From: Lachnospiraceae bacterium
Lineage (GTDB): Bacteria > Bacillota_A > Clostridia > Lachnospirales > Lachnospiraceae
DNA: 6,745 nt
NCBI GenBank assembly: GCA_003446335.1
Contig: DMAZ01000222.1
Location: 5,622 to 12,366, forward strand
Direction: 5' to 3'
Part shown: positions 1 to 5,590 of the stretch, piece after piece
Layout: each line of letters starts with the position of its first letter
Position numbering within the stretch: the stretch's first letter is position 1
Notes under the pieces: model-generated
What the model was told of the DNA's origin: nothing
Database searches by the model: none
The model's input: only the letters and a program-made list of their open reading frames with translations
Position numbers and translations under genes: made by a program

Positions 1-10
1 GCGCCAAGGC

Positions 11-50
11 GCCTTCCACTGCGCACGTCTGCGATCCGCCGGAGGCTTTT
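11..50 (+). terminator. possible terminator of an upstream gene outside the window
   Basis: GCCT-T-CC at 11-17 can pair with GGAGGC at 41-46 with one bulged T. Inside the loop, CGCA (22-25) pairs with TGCG (30-33) around a four-base loop. The stem is followed by TTTTATT. A separate 10-bp palindrome, AAGGCGCCTT, lies at 6-15. The outer stem is short and bulged, and the upstream gene is not visible, so this is a weak call. Short open frames across 1-184 have no ribosome site or recognisable protein, so I do not annotate a gene here. Confidence 0.3.
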
Positions 51-125
51 ATTGTACTTTATACTCCTGTAAAACGCTTATTTTTCCGAATATTTCTTCT
101 ATCGGTCATAAATTCTGCCACGAAG

Positions 126-134
126 ATTATATCA
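126..134 (-). promoter_or_regulatory. extended -10 promoter element pointing left (divergent transcript)
   Basis: Read on the minus strand, this segment is TGATATAAT, a perfect TATAAT with the TG of an extended -10. No good -35 lies 17 bp upstream (GGAATT at 149-154, minus strand), which is tolerated for extended -10 promoters. It would drive transcription towards the left edge. On the minus strand an ACAGGAG-like sequence lies at 64-70, but no ATG, GTG or TTG follows at usable spacing. Whether a gene is served is therefore unknown. Confidence 0.35.
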
Positions 135-150
135 TACAGATAAAAAGAAA

Positions 151-190
151 TTCCCCTATTTCGAACAAATTTCCCCTAATTTGAAAAATC
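151..190 (+). repeat. two tandem 20-bp direct repeats, candidate activator binding site
   Basis: Units 151-170 and 171-190 both start TTCCCCTA and agree at about 15 of 20 positions. The second half shares the pattern TT-GAA-AA. The period is close to two helical turns, so both units face the same side of the DNA. The second unit covers the place where a -35 box for the TATAAT at 200-205 should be, and no good -35 is present there. This is the geometry of AraC-family activators at their target promoters, a family that includes known rhamnose regulators. The protein is not encoded here, so the family assignment is inference. Confidence 0.5.
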
Positions 191-199
191 CTCCTTTTT

Positions 200-205
200 T
201 ATAAT
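200..205 (+). promoter_or_regulatory. -10 box of the transporter operon promoter
   Basis: A perfect TATAAT lies 29 bp before the GTG start of the ATPase gene. It predicts a start near 212 and a leader of about 23 bases. Sequence 16-18 bp upstream has no TTGACA-like hexamer. TTGAAA at 181-186 is only 13 bp away, although it would be 18 bp from a weaker TATTTA at 205-210. A promoter that needs an activator fits best. Confidence 0.55.
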
Positions 206-234
206 ATTTATAGATTCGAAAGGAGGGAGTACCC

Positions 235-1740
235 GTGTCAGAAGATTTAATTCTTGAGCTTAGAGGAATAACAAAGATTTTCCCGGGCGTCAAGGCGCTG
301 AATAACGTGCAGTTCAAACTGCGTCGCGGTGAGGTGCATGCGCTGATGGGAGAGAACGGTGCCGGTAAGTCGACCTTCATCAAAGTCATCACCGGTGTCC
401 ATGCTGCCGAGGAAGGACAAATGTTCCTGAACGGCGAGGAAGTACATTTCAAAGGTACCCAGGATGCACAGGCCGCAGGTATCGCGGCAGTTTATCAGAT
501 TCCGACTTCTTATCCGGAACTGACCGTGACCGAAAACATTTTCATCGGACATGAAATCATTAAGAACGGTCTTATTCAGTGGAATGAGATGAATCATGAA
601 GCCGAAAAGCTTCTCTCCAGACTGCATGCCACCTTCAAGGTGACAGAGGAAGTCGGCGCTCTGACGATCGCACAGCAGCAGATGGTCGAGATTGCAAAAG
701 CACTTTCTACAAACGCAAAGATCATCATTCTCGATGAGCCTACCGCTGCTCTGACCGCAAATGAGTCTGAGGAGCTTTATCAGATCGTAGATGAACTCCA
801 TGAACAGGGCGTTTCCGTAATCTTTATCTCCCATCGTATGGAAGATATGTACCGCCTTGCACAGCGTGTCACCGTATTCCGTGATTCCCAGTACGTCGGA
901 ACTTATGATGTTGACGGAATCACCGAAGCAGAACTGATCAAAGCCATGGTCGGCCGTGAAATTACAGAAATGTATCCGAAGCCGCAGGTAGAGATCGGAA
1001 AAGAACTCTTCCGTCTTGAGAATCTCTCAAGAACAGGTTATTTCAAGAACGTATCCCTGAATGTCCATGCAGGAGAAATTATCGGTCTTACCGGTCTGGT
1101 CGGTGCCGGACGTACCGAGACATTCCAGTGTGTCTGCGGTATCGAGAAAGCTGATTCCGGAAAGATCATTCTGGATGGCAGGGAACTGAAGATCAGACGT
1201 CCTAAAGACGCAATGAAAGCCGGTCTTATCCTTCTCCCGGAAGACAGAAGACGTCAGGGCCTTATCATGAGCTGGGGCCTCGGAGACAATGTCACTCTTC
1301 CGATCCAGGATGAACTTGCCAAAGGATTTTTCAACGATATCCAGAAAGAGCGCGAACTGTCAAAGCAGTATCTGGAAGATGTCGATACGAAAGCCGTTTC
1401 GATCTTCGATAAAGCCAGCACTCTTTCAGGCGGTAATCAGCAGAAAGTCGTTGTTGCGAAAGCTCTTGCCCAGAAGAATATGAAGATCGTCATCATGGAT
1501 GAGCCGACAAAGGGTGTCGACGTAGGTGCCAAGGCAGAAATCTATGCGATCATGGGCGAACTCGCAAAGAAAGGTTACGGAATCATCCTGATCTCATCCG
1601 ATATGCCGGAAGTACTGGGAATGAGCGACCGTATCTATGTTATGTGCAAAGGTCGTGTGACCGGATGCCTGGATATCAAGGAAGCTACACAGGAAAAGAT
1701 CCTCGAACTTGCTATGGAACAGACAGGAAGGGAGGTATAA
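235..1740 (+). CDS. sugar ABC transporter ATP-binding protein, two fused ATPase domains (CUT2 / RbsA-MglA-RhaT type)
   Basis: This 501-residue cytoplasmic ATPase energises sugar import and has the normal length for the family. Domain 1 has an intact Walker A (GENGAGKST, 39-47), Q-loop Gln88, the family's variant signature LTIAQQQM (143-150), Walker B ILDEPT (165-170) and switch His200. Domain 2 has the degenerate Walker A GLVGAGRTE (287-295, Arg replacing Lys), a classic LSGGNQQK signature (397-404), Walker B IMDEPT (420-425) and Ser-Ser-Asp (454-456) where the switch His would be. This asymmetry is typical of RbsA-like proteins, with one main catalytic site expected. The GTG start at 235 is chosen because AGGAGGG (221-227) sits 7 bases upstream. 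It is the first gene of the operon; the permease gene starts 7 bases after its stop. Rhamnose is inferred from the downstream mutarotase gene; the rhizobial counterpart is called RhaT, not the E. coli symporter of that name. Ribose, xylose, galactose or autoinducer-2 are alternatives. Confidence 0.95.
   Translation: MSEDLILELRGITKIFPGVKALNNVQFKLRRGEVHALMGENGAGKSTFIKVITGVHAAEEGQMFLNGEEVHFKGTQDAQAAGIAAVYQIPTSYPELTVTENIFIGHEIIKNGLIQWNEMNHEAEKLLSRLHATFKVTEEVGALTIAQQQMVEIAKALSTNAKIIILDEPTAALTANESEELYQIVDELHEQGVSVIFISHRMEDMYRLAQRVTVFRDSQYVGTYDVDGITEAELIKAMVGREITEMYPKPQVEIGKELFRLENLSRTGYFKNVSLNVHAGEIIGLTGLVGAGRTETFQCVCGIEKADSGKIILDGRELKIRRPKDAMKAGLILLPEDRRRQGLIMSWGLGDNVTLPIQDELAKGFFNDIQKERELSKQYLEDVDTKAVSIFDKASTLSGGNQQKVVVAKALAQKNMKIVIMDEPTKGVDVGAKAEIYAIMGELAKKGYGIILISSDMPEVLGMSDRIYVMCKGRVTGCLDIKEATQEKILELAMEQTGREV
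1731..1735 (+). promoter_or_regulatory. ribosome site of the first permease gene, inside the ATPase gene end
   Basis: GGAGG overlaps the last codons of the ATPase gene and lies 12 bases before ATG 1748, longer than the 7-8 bases used by the other genes here. No ATG, GTG or TTG lies closer in this frame. Ribosomes finishing the ATPase gene probably help start the permease, that is, translational coupling. Confidence 0.5.
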
Positions 1741-1747
1741 GAGAGCG

Positions 1748-2731
1748 ATGAAAAATAAAGAATCCCTGTTGAAAAAAATAACGGGCTCACGTGAGGCCAG
1801 TCTTGTCATCGTCCTGGTCGTGCTCTTAATCATCATCTCAGTCATGAGTCCGTCCTTCTTAAGCCCGACCAACATCGGACAGATTTTCAGAAATAACGCA
1901 CTCACACTTCTGATGGCACTCGGTATGCTCTGTGTCATGCTGACATCCGGTATCGATATCTCCATCACATCGACTCTGGCCTTCACAGGTATGACCATCG
2001 GTCTTCTTCAGAAGTATAATGTTATCCACAATACATTTCTTCTCTTCCTGATCGGCACACTGATCGGTCTTATCTGCGGAACGATCAACGGTCTGATCAT
2101 CGCGAAGGGTAAAGTCGCACCGATCATCTGCACAATGGGCTTTATGTATGTATGGCGCGGCATGGCATACGTTATCTCCAATAACAACTGGGCATCCGGC
2201 GCGGACGTTGCAGGTTTTTCCGATTTCGGTAAAGACGGCTCCGTAGGTCCCTACATCATCCTGACGCTTGCCTACATCATTTTCTTCATCGTCATGAAGT
2301 GGACCAAGTTCGGACGCAGTATCTACGCGGTAGGCTCGAACTCGGAGGCAGCAAGAATTTCCGGTATCAATGTTGACAGAACAATTATCTCCGCTTACTC
2401 GATCATGGGTATGCTGGCCGGTCTTGCCGGTGTTCTCTCCGTTTCCATCTACGCATCGGCACAGCCGAACATGCAGTACGGCAAGGAAATGGATGTTATC
2501 GCAGCCTGCGTCATCGGCGGTGTAAGCATGAGCGGCGGACGCGGTTCCGTAGTCGGTACATTCTTAGGCGCAGTCATCATCGCAGTAATCGCGAAGGCTC
2601 TTCCGCTCGTCGGTATCGATGCCATCGCACAGAATCTGGTCAAGGGTGCAATCATTCTGTTCGTTGTTGTCCTGAACGTAATTACTCAGAGAACAATTGA
2701 CAGGCAGGCACTTCTGAGAAGGGAGATGTAA
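1748..2731 (+). CDS. sugar ABC transporter permease 1 (RbsC/RhaP type, BPD_transp_2 family)
   Basis: This is a 327-residue inner-membrane permease, expected to pair with the next gene product as the channel for the ATPase. Hydrophobic segments lie at about 17-33, 50-66, 72-88, 97-119, 124-143, 168-185, 213-235, 247-283 (a long region) and 294-312. Family hallmarks are GIDIS (68-72), the GxINGxIIAK segment (111-120), and the cytoplasmic loop TKFGRSIYAVGSN (186-198) with AARISGI (201-207), which contacts the ATPase in this family. A Gly-rich IGGVSMSGGRGS follows at 256-267. I prefer ATG 1748. An in-frame ATG at 1709 would add 13 residues, has no ribosome site and overlaps the ATPase gene. The stop at 2731 is two bases before the second permease gene, so the two are surely co-transcribed. 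In rhizobia the pair is called RhaP and RhaQ; which protein matches which cannot be told by eye. Confidence 0.93.
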   Translation: MKNKESLLKKITGSREASLVIVLVVLLIIISVMSPSFLSPTNIGQIFRNNALTLLMALGMLCVMLTSGIDISITSTLAFTGMTIGLLQKYNVIHNTFLLFLIGTLIGLICGTINGLIIAKGKVAPIICTMGFMYVWRGMAYVISNNNWASGADVAGFSDFGKDGSVGPYIILTLAYIIFFIVMKWTKFGRSIYAVGSNSEAARISGINVDRTIISAYSIMGMLAGLAGVLSVSIYASAQPNMQYGKEMDVIAACVIGGVSMSGGRGSVVGTFLGAVIIAVIAKALPLVGIDAIAQNLVKGAIILFVVVLNVITQRTIDRQALLRREM

Positions 2732-2733
2732 TC

Positions 2734-3738
2734 ATGGCAGGAAAATCCGGAAGAACTATTTCCAATACTCCCGCGGGAGGACTGAAAGAAAAAATTGTTT
2801 CCCTGGAAGGTGCACTGATCCTTGCTCTTGTCGCAGTCAATATTTTCGGTGCCTGCCTCTCCAGCACATATAACTTTACGAACATCATGCGTGAAAGCCC
2901 GCGTTATCTCGCTGAGATCTTCATGCTGTTCGGAATGGGCTTCATCCTCGTTCTGGGTGACATCGATATCTCTGTCGGATCGATCGTCTGCCTTACGGCT
3001 ACGATCGGCTGCCTTTCCAGCAACGCCGGACTCCCGATCGGTCTGGTCATCCTGATCACACTCGGAGTTGGCCTGTGCTGCGGTATGATCAACGGTTTCT
3101 TCGCTACGAAGTTCACTGAGCTGCCGACCATGATCATCACACTCGGTACTCAGATCATTTTCAGAGGTATCGCCGAAGTAGCTCTCGGAAGCGGCGGCAG
3201 TGCTTCCATGAGCAACCTTGAGGGCATCGGCATCCTCAGAGTAAAAGTCGGACCGTTCCCGATTTCTTTCTTCCTGGTCGTCATCTGCGCCATCGTATTC
3301 ATTACGGTGCTCAGCAAGACAACCTTCGGCCGCAAGCTCTACGCGATCGGTTCCAGTAAAACAGCTGCTTATTATGCAGGTGTTGAAGTTCAGAAGATCC
3401 GCTTCCTCTGCTACAGCATTCTCGGCTTCCTGGCCGGCGTGTGCGGCATGTTCCTGCTCGCTTCCACTTACGGAGCAAATACAACGACCGGACAGGGATT
3501 TGAGATGGAAGTTATCGCCATGTGCGTATTCGGCGGTATCGCAACGACCGGCGGCAAGGGCAATCTGATCGGTGCTTTCATTGCTTCCTTCATCATTGTC
3601 TGCCTCCGTATCGCTCTTGGTCAGATCAACATGAATACACAGCTCATTCTGGTCATCATCGGCGTCATGCTGATCGTATCCGTACTGATCCCGGCTTTCC
3701 GCTCTGCTTTAGGACAGAGAAAAAAAGTTTCGTCCTGA
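2734..3738 (+). CDS. sugar ABC transporter permease 2 (RbsC/RhaQ type, BPD_transp_2 family)
   Basis: This 334-residue permease is a paralogue of the preceding gene product. It shares the same landmarks: GDIDISVGS (75-83), MINGFFATKF (118-127), the loop TTFGRKLYAIGSS (196-208) with AAYYAGVEV (210-218), and FGGIATTGGKGN (266-277). Hydrophobic segments lie near 25-42, 57-75, 80-95, 99-122, 130-150, 174-193, 222-244, 257-294 and 302-319. A polar N-terminus of about 20 residues precedes the first. ATG 2734 has GGGAG at 2721-2725, 8 bases upstream. Two different permeases with one fused ATPase is the arrangement of rhamnose and autoinducer-2 (LsrC/LsrD) importers. Ribose importers usually have one permease gene working as a homodimer. 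The tail is basic (QRKK) and should be cytoplasmic. Confidence 0.93.
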   Translation: MAGKSGRTISNTPAGGLKEKIVSLEGALILALVAVNIFGACLSSTYNFTNIMRESPRYLAEIFMLFGMGFILVLGDIDISVGSIVCLTATIGCLSSNAGLPIGLVILITLGVGLCCGMINGFFATKFTELPTMIITLGTQIIFRGIAEVALGSGGSASMSNLEGIGILRVKVGPFPISFFLVVICAIVFITVLSKTTFGRKLYAIGSSKTAAYYAGVEVQKIRFLCYSILGFLAGVCGMFLLASTYGANTTTGQGFEMEVIAMCVFGGIATTGGKGNLIGAFIASFIIVCLRIALGQINMNTQLILVIIGVMLIVSVLIPAFRSALGQRKKVSS

Positions 3739-3773
3739 TCGATCCGGACATACGGCGGCATAAAAGGCTCACA

Positions 3774-3797
3774 GGTAAAATGCATAAATATTTTACC
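3774..3797 (+). other. AT-rich hairpin in the gap before the binding-protein gene
   Basis: GGTAAAAT (3774-3781) and ATTTTACC (3790-3797) are perfect 8-bp inverted copies around an 8-base loop. A second small hairpin follows (GGAAA 3798-3802 with TTTCC 3812-3816). The pair is enclosed by GGCGGCA (3754-3760) and TGCCGCC (3831-3837), another perfect inverted match. No T tract follows, so it is unlikely to be a simple terminator. A site for mRNA processing or stability, or an operator, is possible. The 3739-3904 gap holds no gene. Confidence 0.4.
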
Positions 3798-3890
3798 GGA
3801 AATCGAAAAATTTTCCTGTATCAGCCGAAATGCCGCCAAAGTACAATTTTATTATAGATACAGCGCATACAGCGTATGTAGAAATAAAAA

Positions 3891-3896
3891 AGGAGG
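3891..3896 (+). promoter_or_regulatory. strong ribosome site that fixes the binding-protein start
   Basis: AGGAGG lies 8 bases before ATG 3905. The upstream in-frame ATG at 3830 has no such site and would place 25 polar residues before the lipoprotein signal peptide. Confidence 0.85.
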
Positions 3897-3904
3897 AACC
3901 CAAT

Positions 3905-5002
3905 ATGAAAAAGAAACTTTTCAGTGCACTTCTGTGCGCAACACTGGCAGTTGGCCTTCTTGCAGGATGCGGCGGAAGCTCATCATCTTCTGAGCCCGCA
4001 GCTACATCCGATGCAAGTGCAACAACAGAGGCAGCCGGCGGCGATGCATCTTCACACACATATGCAATCGTTACAAAGTCTGCCGGAAACCCCTACAATG
4101 AGAGAGAAGCTGCAGGCTTCAAAGAAGTTATCGAAGCAGCCGGCGGCAAATGCATCGTACAGAATCCGGAATCTGCAACAGCAGATGCACAGATCTCCGT
4201 CATTCAGTCCCTGATCTCTCAGGGCGTTGACTCTATCGCAATTGCAGCAAATGACTCCAACGCACTCGCATCCGTATGCCAGGAAGCTATGGACGCAGGC
4301 ATCAAGGTCCTTACACTTGACTCCGATGTTAACGCAGCTGTCAGAGCTACTTTCTGCAACCAGGCAGGTGTACAGGAAGTCGGCCAGGCCCTGATCGATG
4401 CCGTATACGATATCTGCGGCGGCGAAGGCCAGTATGCAATTCTTTCCGCAACTTCTCAGGCAACGAACCAGAACGCATGGATCGACGCTATGAAGTCCAT
4501 TCAGGAAAGTGATTCAAAATATTCCAAACTTGAGCTCGTAGAAGTTGCTTACGGCGATGATGAGCCGCAGAAGTCCACAGACCAGACACAGGCTCTTCTG
4601 ACAAACTACAAAGATCTTAAGTGCATCTGCGCTCCGACAACTGTTGGTATCGCTGCTGCAGCAAAGGTTCTTCAGGATCAGAAGTCAACTGTTAAGCTGA
4701 CAGGTCTTGGCCTTCCGTCCGAAATGAAAGAGTACATCGGCGATGACGATGCTCACAGCTGCCCGTACATGTTCCTGTGGAACCCGATCGACCTCGGCAA
4801 GCTTGCAGGTTACGCTTCTATCGCACTCGTTGACGGCACGATCACAGGCGCTGTAGACGATACTTTCGAAGCTGGCGACATGGAGAACAGCCCGTATACA
4901 CTGACAGCAGTTGCAGGTGCTGACAATGCATCCGAAATCATCCTTGGACCTCCTTTCAAATTCGATCCGTCCAACATCGAAGAGTGGGCTGCTGTATATT
5001 AA
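3905..5002 (+). CDS. lipoprotein sugar-binding protein of the ABC transporter (RhaS/LsrB-like, Peripla_BP_4 type)
   Basis: This 365-residue exported lipoprotein captures the substrate for the transporter. It begins MKKK, a hydrophobic stretch (5-20) and the lipobox LLAGC with lipidated Cys22. A flexible Gly/Ser/Ala/Thr linker (23-50) leads to a two-lobed domain starting HTYAIVTKSAGNPY (51-64). Other family landmarks are SQGVDSIAIAANDSNAL (105-121), VLTLDSD (135-141), TNQNAW (187-192), APTTVG (243-248), GLPSEMKEY (269-277) and LWNPIDLGKLAGY (291-303). Aligned by eye with E. coli LsrB from memory, Lys58, Asp139, Gln189 and Pro244 match autoinducer-2 contacts. Asn188 replaces an Asp, and Thr246 replaces an Ala. 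With rhaM next door, rhamnose is the likeliest ligand. The gene lies 166 bases after the permease gene and is followed by a hairpin, so its message may be more abundant than the rest. In rhizobia the counterpart is called RhaS (not the E. coli regulator). Confidence 0.9.
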   Translation: MKKKLFSALLCATLAVGLLAGCGGSSSSSEPAATSDASATTEAAGGDASSHTYAIVTKSAGNPYNEREAAGFKEVIEAAGGKCIVQNPESATADAQISVIQSLISQGVDSIAIAANDSNALASVCQEAMDAGIKVLTLDSDVNAAVRATFCNQAGVQEVGQALIDAVYDICGGEGQYAILSATSQATNQNAWIDAMKSIQESDSKYSKLELVEVAYGDDEPQKSTDQTQALLTNYKDLKCICAPTTVGIAAAAKVLQDQKSTVKLTGLGLPSEMKEYIGDDDAHSCPYMFLWNPIDLGKLAGYASIALVDGTITGAVDDTFEAGDMENSPYTLTAVAGADNASEIILGPPFKFDPSNIEEWAAVY

Positions 5003-5049
5003 TTAACACAGAACTTCTTAATTGCATCAAGCGTTGACTTAACAGTTGA

Positions 5050-5095
5050 GGGCTGTCGCTTCTCCGAACAGGGGCAGCGGCAGCCCTTATCATTT
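5050..5095 (+). terminator. hairpin after the binding-protein gene, probably a leaky terminator
   Basis: GGGCTGTCGCT (5050-5060) pairs with AGCGGCAGCCC (5076-5086) over 11 bp, with one G-U pair and a 15-base loop. The following TTATCATTT is only partly T-rich. It lies 48 bases after the binding-protein stop and 69 bases before the rhaM ribosome site. Some read-through into rhaM is plausible. Confidence 0.7.
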
Positions 5096-5106
5096 AGAAA
5101 AAATCA

Positions 5107-5137
5107 TTCACAGAGATTCTGAGTTTGTAAGTACAAT
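5107..5137 (+). promoter_or_regulatory. weak candidate promoter for rhaM
   Basis: TTCACA (5107-5112, five of six to consensus) and TACAAT (5132-5137, five of six) are 19 bp apart, slightly long. They lie after the hairpin and 27 bp before the rhaM ATG, so rhaM could be transcribed on its own. The TACAAT is part of the AAGTACAAT element seen in the other two gaps. Confidence 0.3.
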
Positions 5138-5163
5138 TGATTTTTATCACGGAGGCAGAAAAA

Positions 5164-5481
5164 ATGGAAAGATATGCATGGAAGGGAAAAGTAGCTCCCG
5201 GTAAACACGCAGAATACAAGAAACGTCATGCCGAAATCTGGCCGGAAATGGTTGAAGTACTGAAGGCAGCCGGTATCTGCCATTACAGCATCTGGATGAC
5301 AGGTGATGACCTTTTCGGTTATTATGAATGTGAAAAAGGCGTTGAATACGCAGCAAAAGTTCAGGCTGAGAGCGAAGTCGTAAAGCGCTGGGATGAGAGC
5401 ATGAAAGGCATTCTTATTATGGATAAAGATCCGGTAACAGGTGCACAGCCGCTTCTCGAGCAGGTCTTCTGGCTTGAGTAA
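5164..5481 (+). CDS. rhaM: L-rhamnose mutarotase
   Basis: This 105-residue cytoplasmic enzyme of the RhaM/YiiL family interconverts the alpha and beta anomers of L-rhamnose, supplying the form used by the isomerase. The length matches E. coli RhaM (104 residues). Aligned from memory without gaps over the first half, it keeps His22 in EYKKRH (17-22), the IWPE motif (25-28), VLKAAG (32-37) and Tyr41 in HYSIW (40-44). His22 and Tyr41 are active-site residues in the E. coli protein. The Arg-Trp at 75-76 and the ending EQVFWLE (99-105) also correspond. ATG 5164 is chosen for GGAGG at 5151-5155, 8 bases upstream; an earlier ATG at 5137 lacks a site and precedes this one. It is oriented like the transporter genes but separated by a hairpin. 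It is the strongest clue to the transporter's substrate. Catabolic enzymes (RhaA, RhaB, RhaD) are not in the window. Confidence 0.93.
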   Translation: MERYAWKGKVAPGKHAEYKKRHAEIWPEMVEVLKAAGICHYSIWMTGDDLFGYYECEKGVEYAAKVQAESEVVKRWDESMKGILIMDKDPVTGAQPLLEQVFWLE

Positions 5482-5546
5482 AACATACTTCTTCATTATC
5501 TGACAGATACTTTTGTTAAACAGGTAACCGTTTCTCCATATATATT

Positions 5547-5590
5547 GAAAGGGAGGAGCCTCCATCTAAGGGGCTCCTCCTCTTTCATTC
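5547..5590. terminator. bidirectional terminator between rhaM and the convergent transglutaminase gene
   Basis: GGAGGAGCC (5552-5560) pairs perfectly with GGCTCCTCC (5572-5580) around an 11-base loop. The stem is extended by a G-U pair and, past one bulge, by GAAA with TTTC. On the plus strand it is followed by TCTTTCATTCATTTTC, ending the rhaM transcript. On the minus strand it begins just after the stop of the opposite gene and is followed by TTTCAATATATAT, a poorer tail. Confidence 0.8.

Noticed and set aside
68..83. Possible catabolite-response (cre) site, TGTAAAACGCTTAT
   Set aside because: The spacing between TG and CG is one base too long for the cre consensus and the closing CA is missing.
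2..184. Open plus-strand frames running in from the left edge
   Set aside because: Their translations show no recognisable domain, and they run through promoter-like AT-rich DNA; a gene tail cannot be proved from so little sequence.
247..834. Long minus-strand open frame of 195 codons across the ATPase gene
   Set aside because: It lies opposite a gene with unmistakable Walker and signature motifs and resembles no protein family I know; it is a shadow frame.
1709..1747. Earlier ATG for the first permease
   Set aside because: It has no ribosome site, overlaps the ATPase gene and adds a polar 13-residue tail not needed by the family; ATG 1748 is better.
3830..3904. Earlier ATG for the binding protein
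   Set aside because: It would bury the lipoprotein signal peptide behind 25 residues and ignores AGGAGG at 3891.
5137..5163. Earlier ATG for rhaM
   Set aside because: No ribosome site precedes it, and GGAGG at 5151-5155 points to ATG 5164, which also gives the family's normal length and puts His22 at its usual number.
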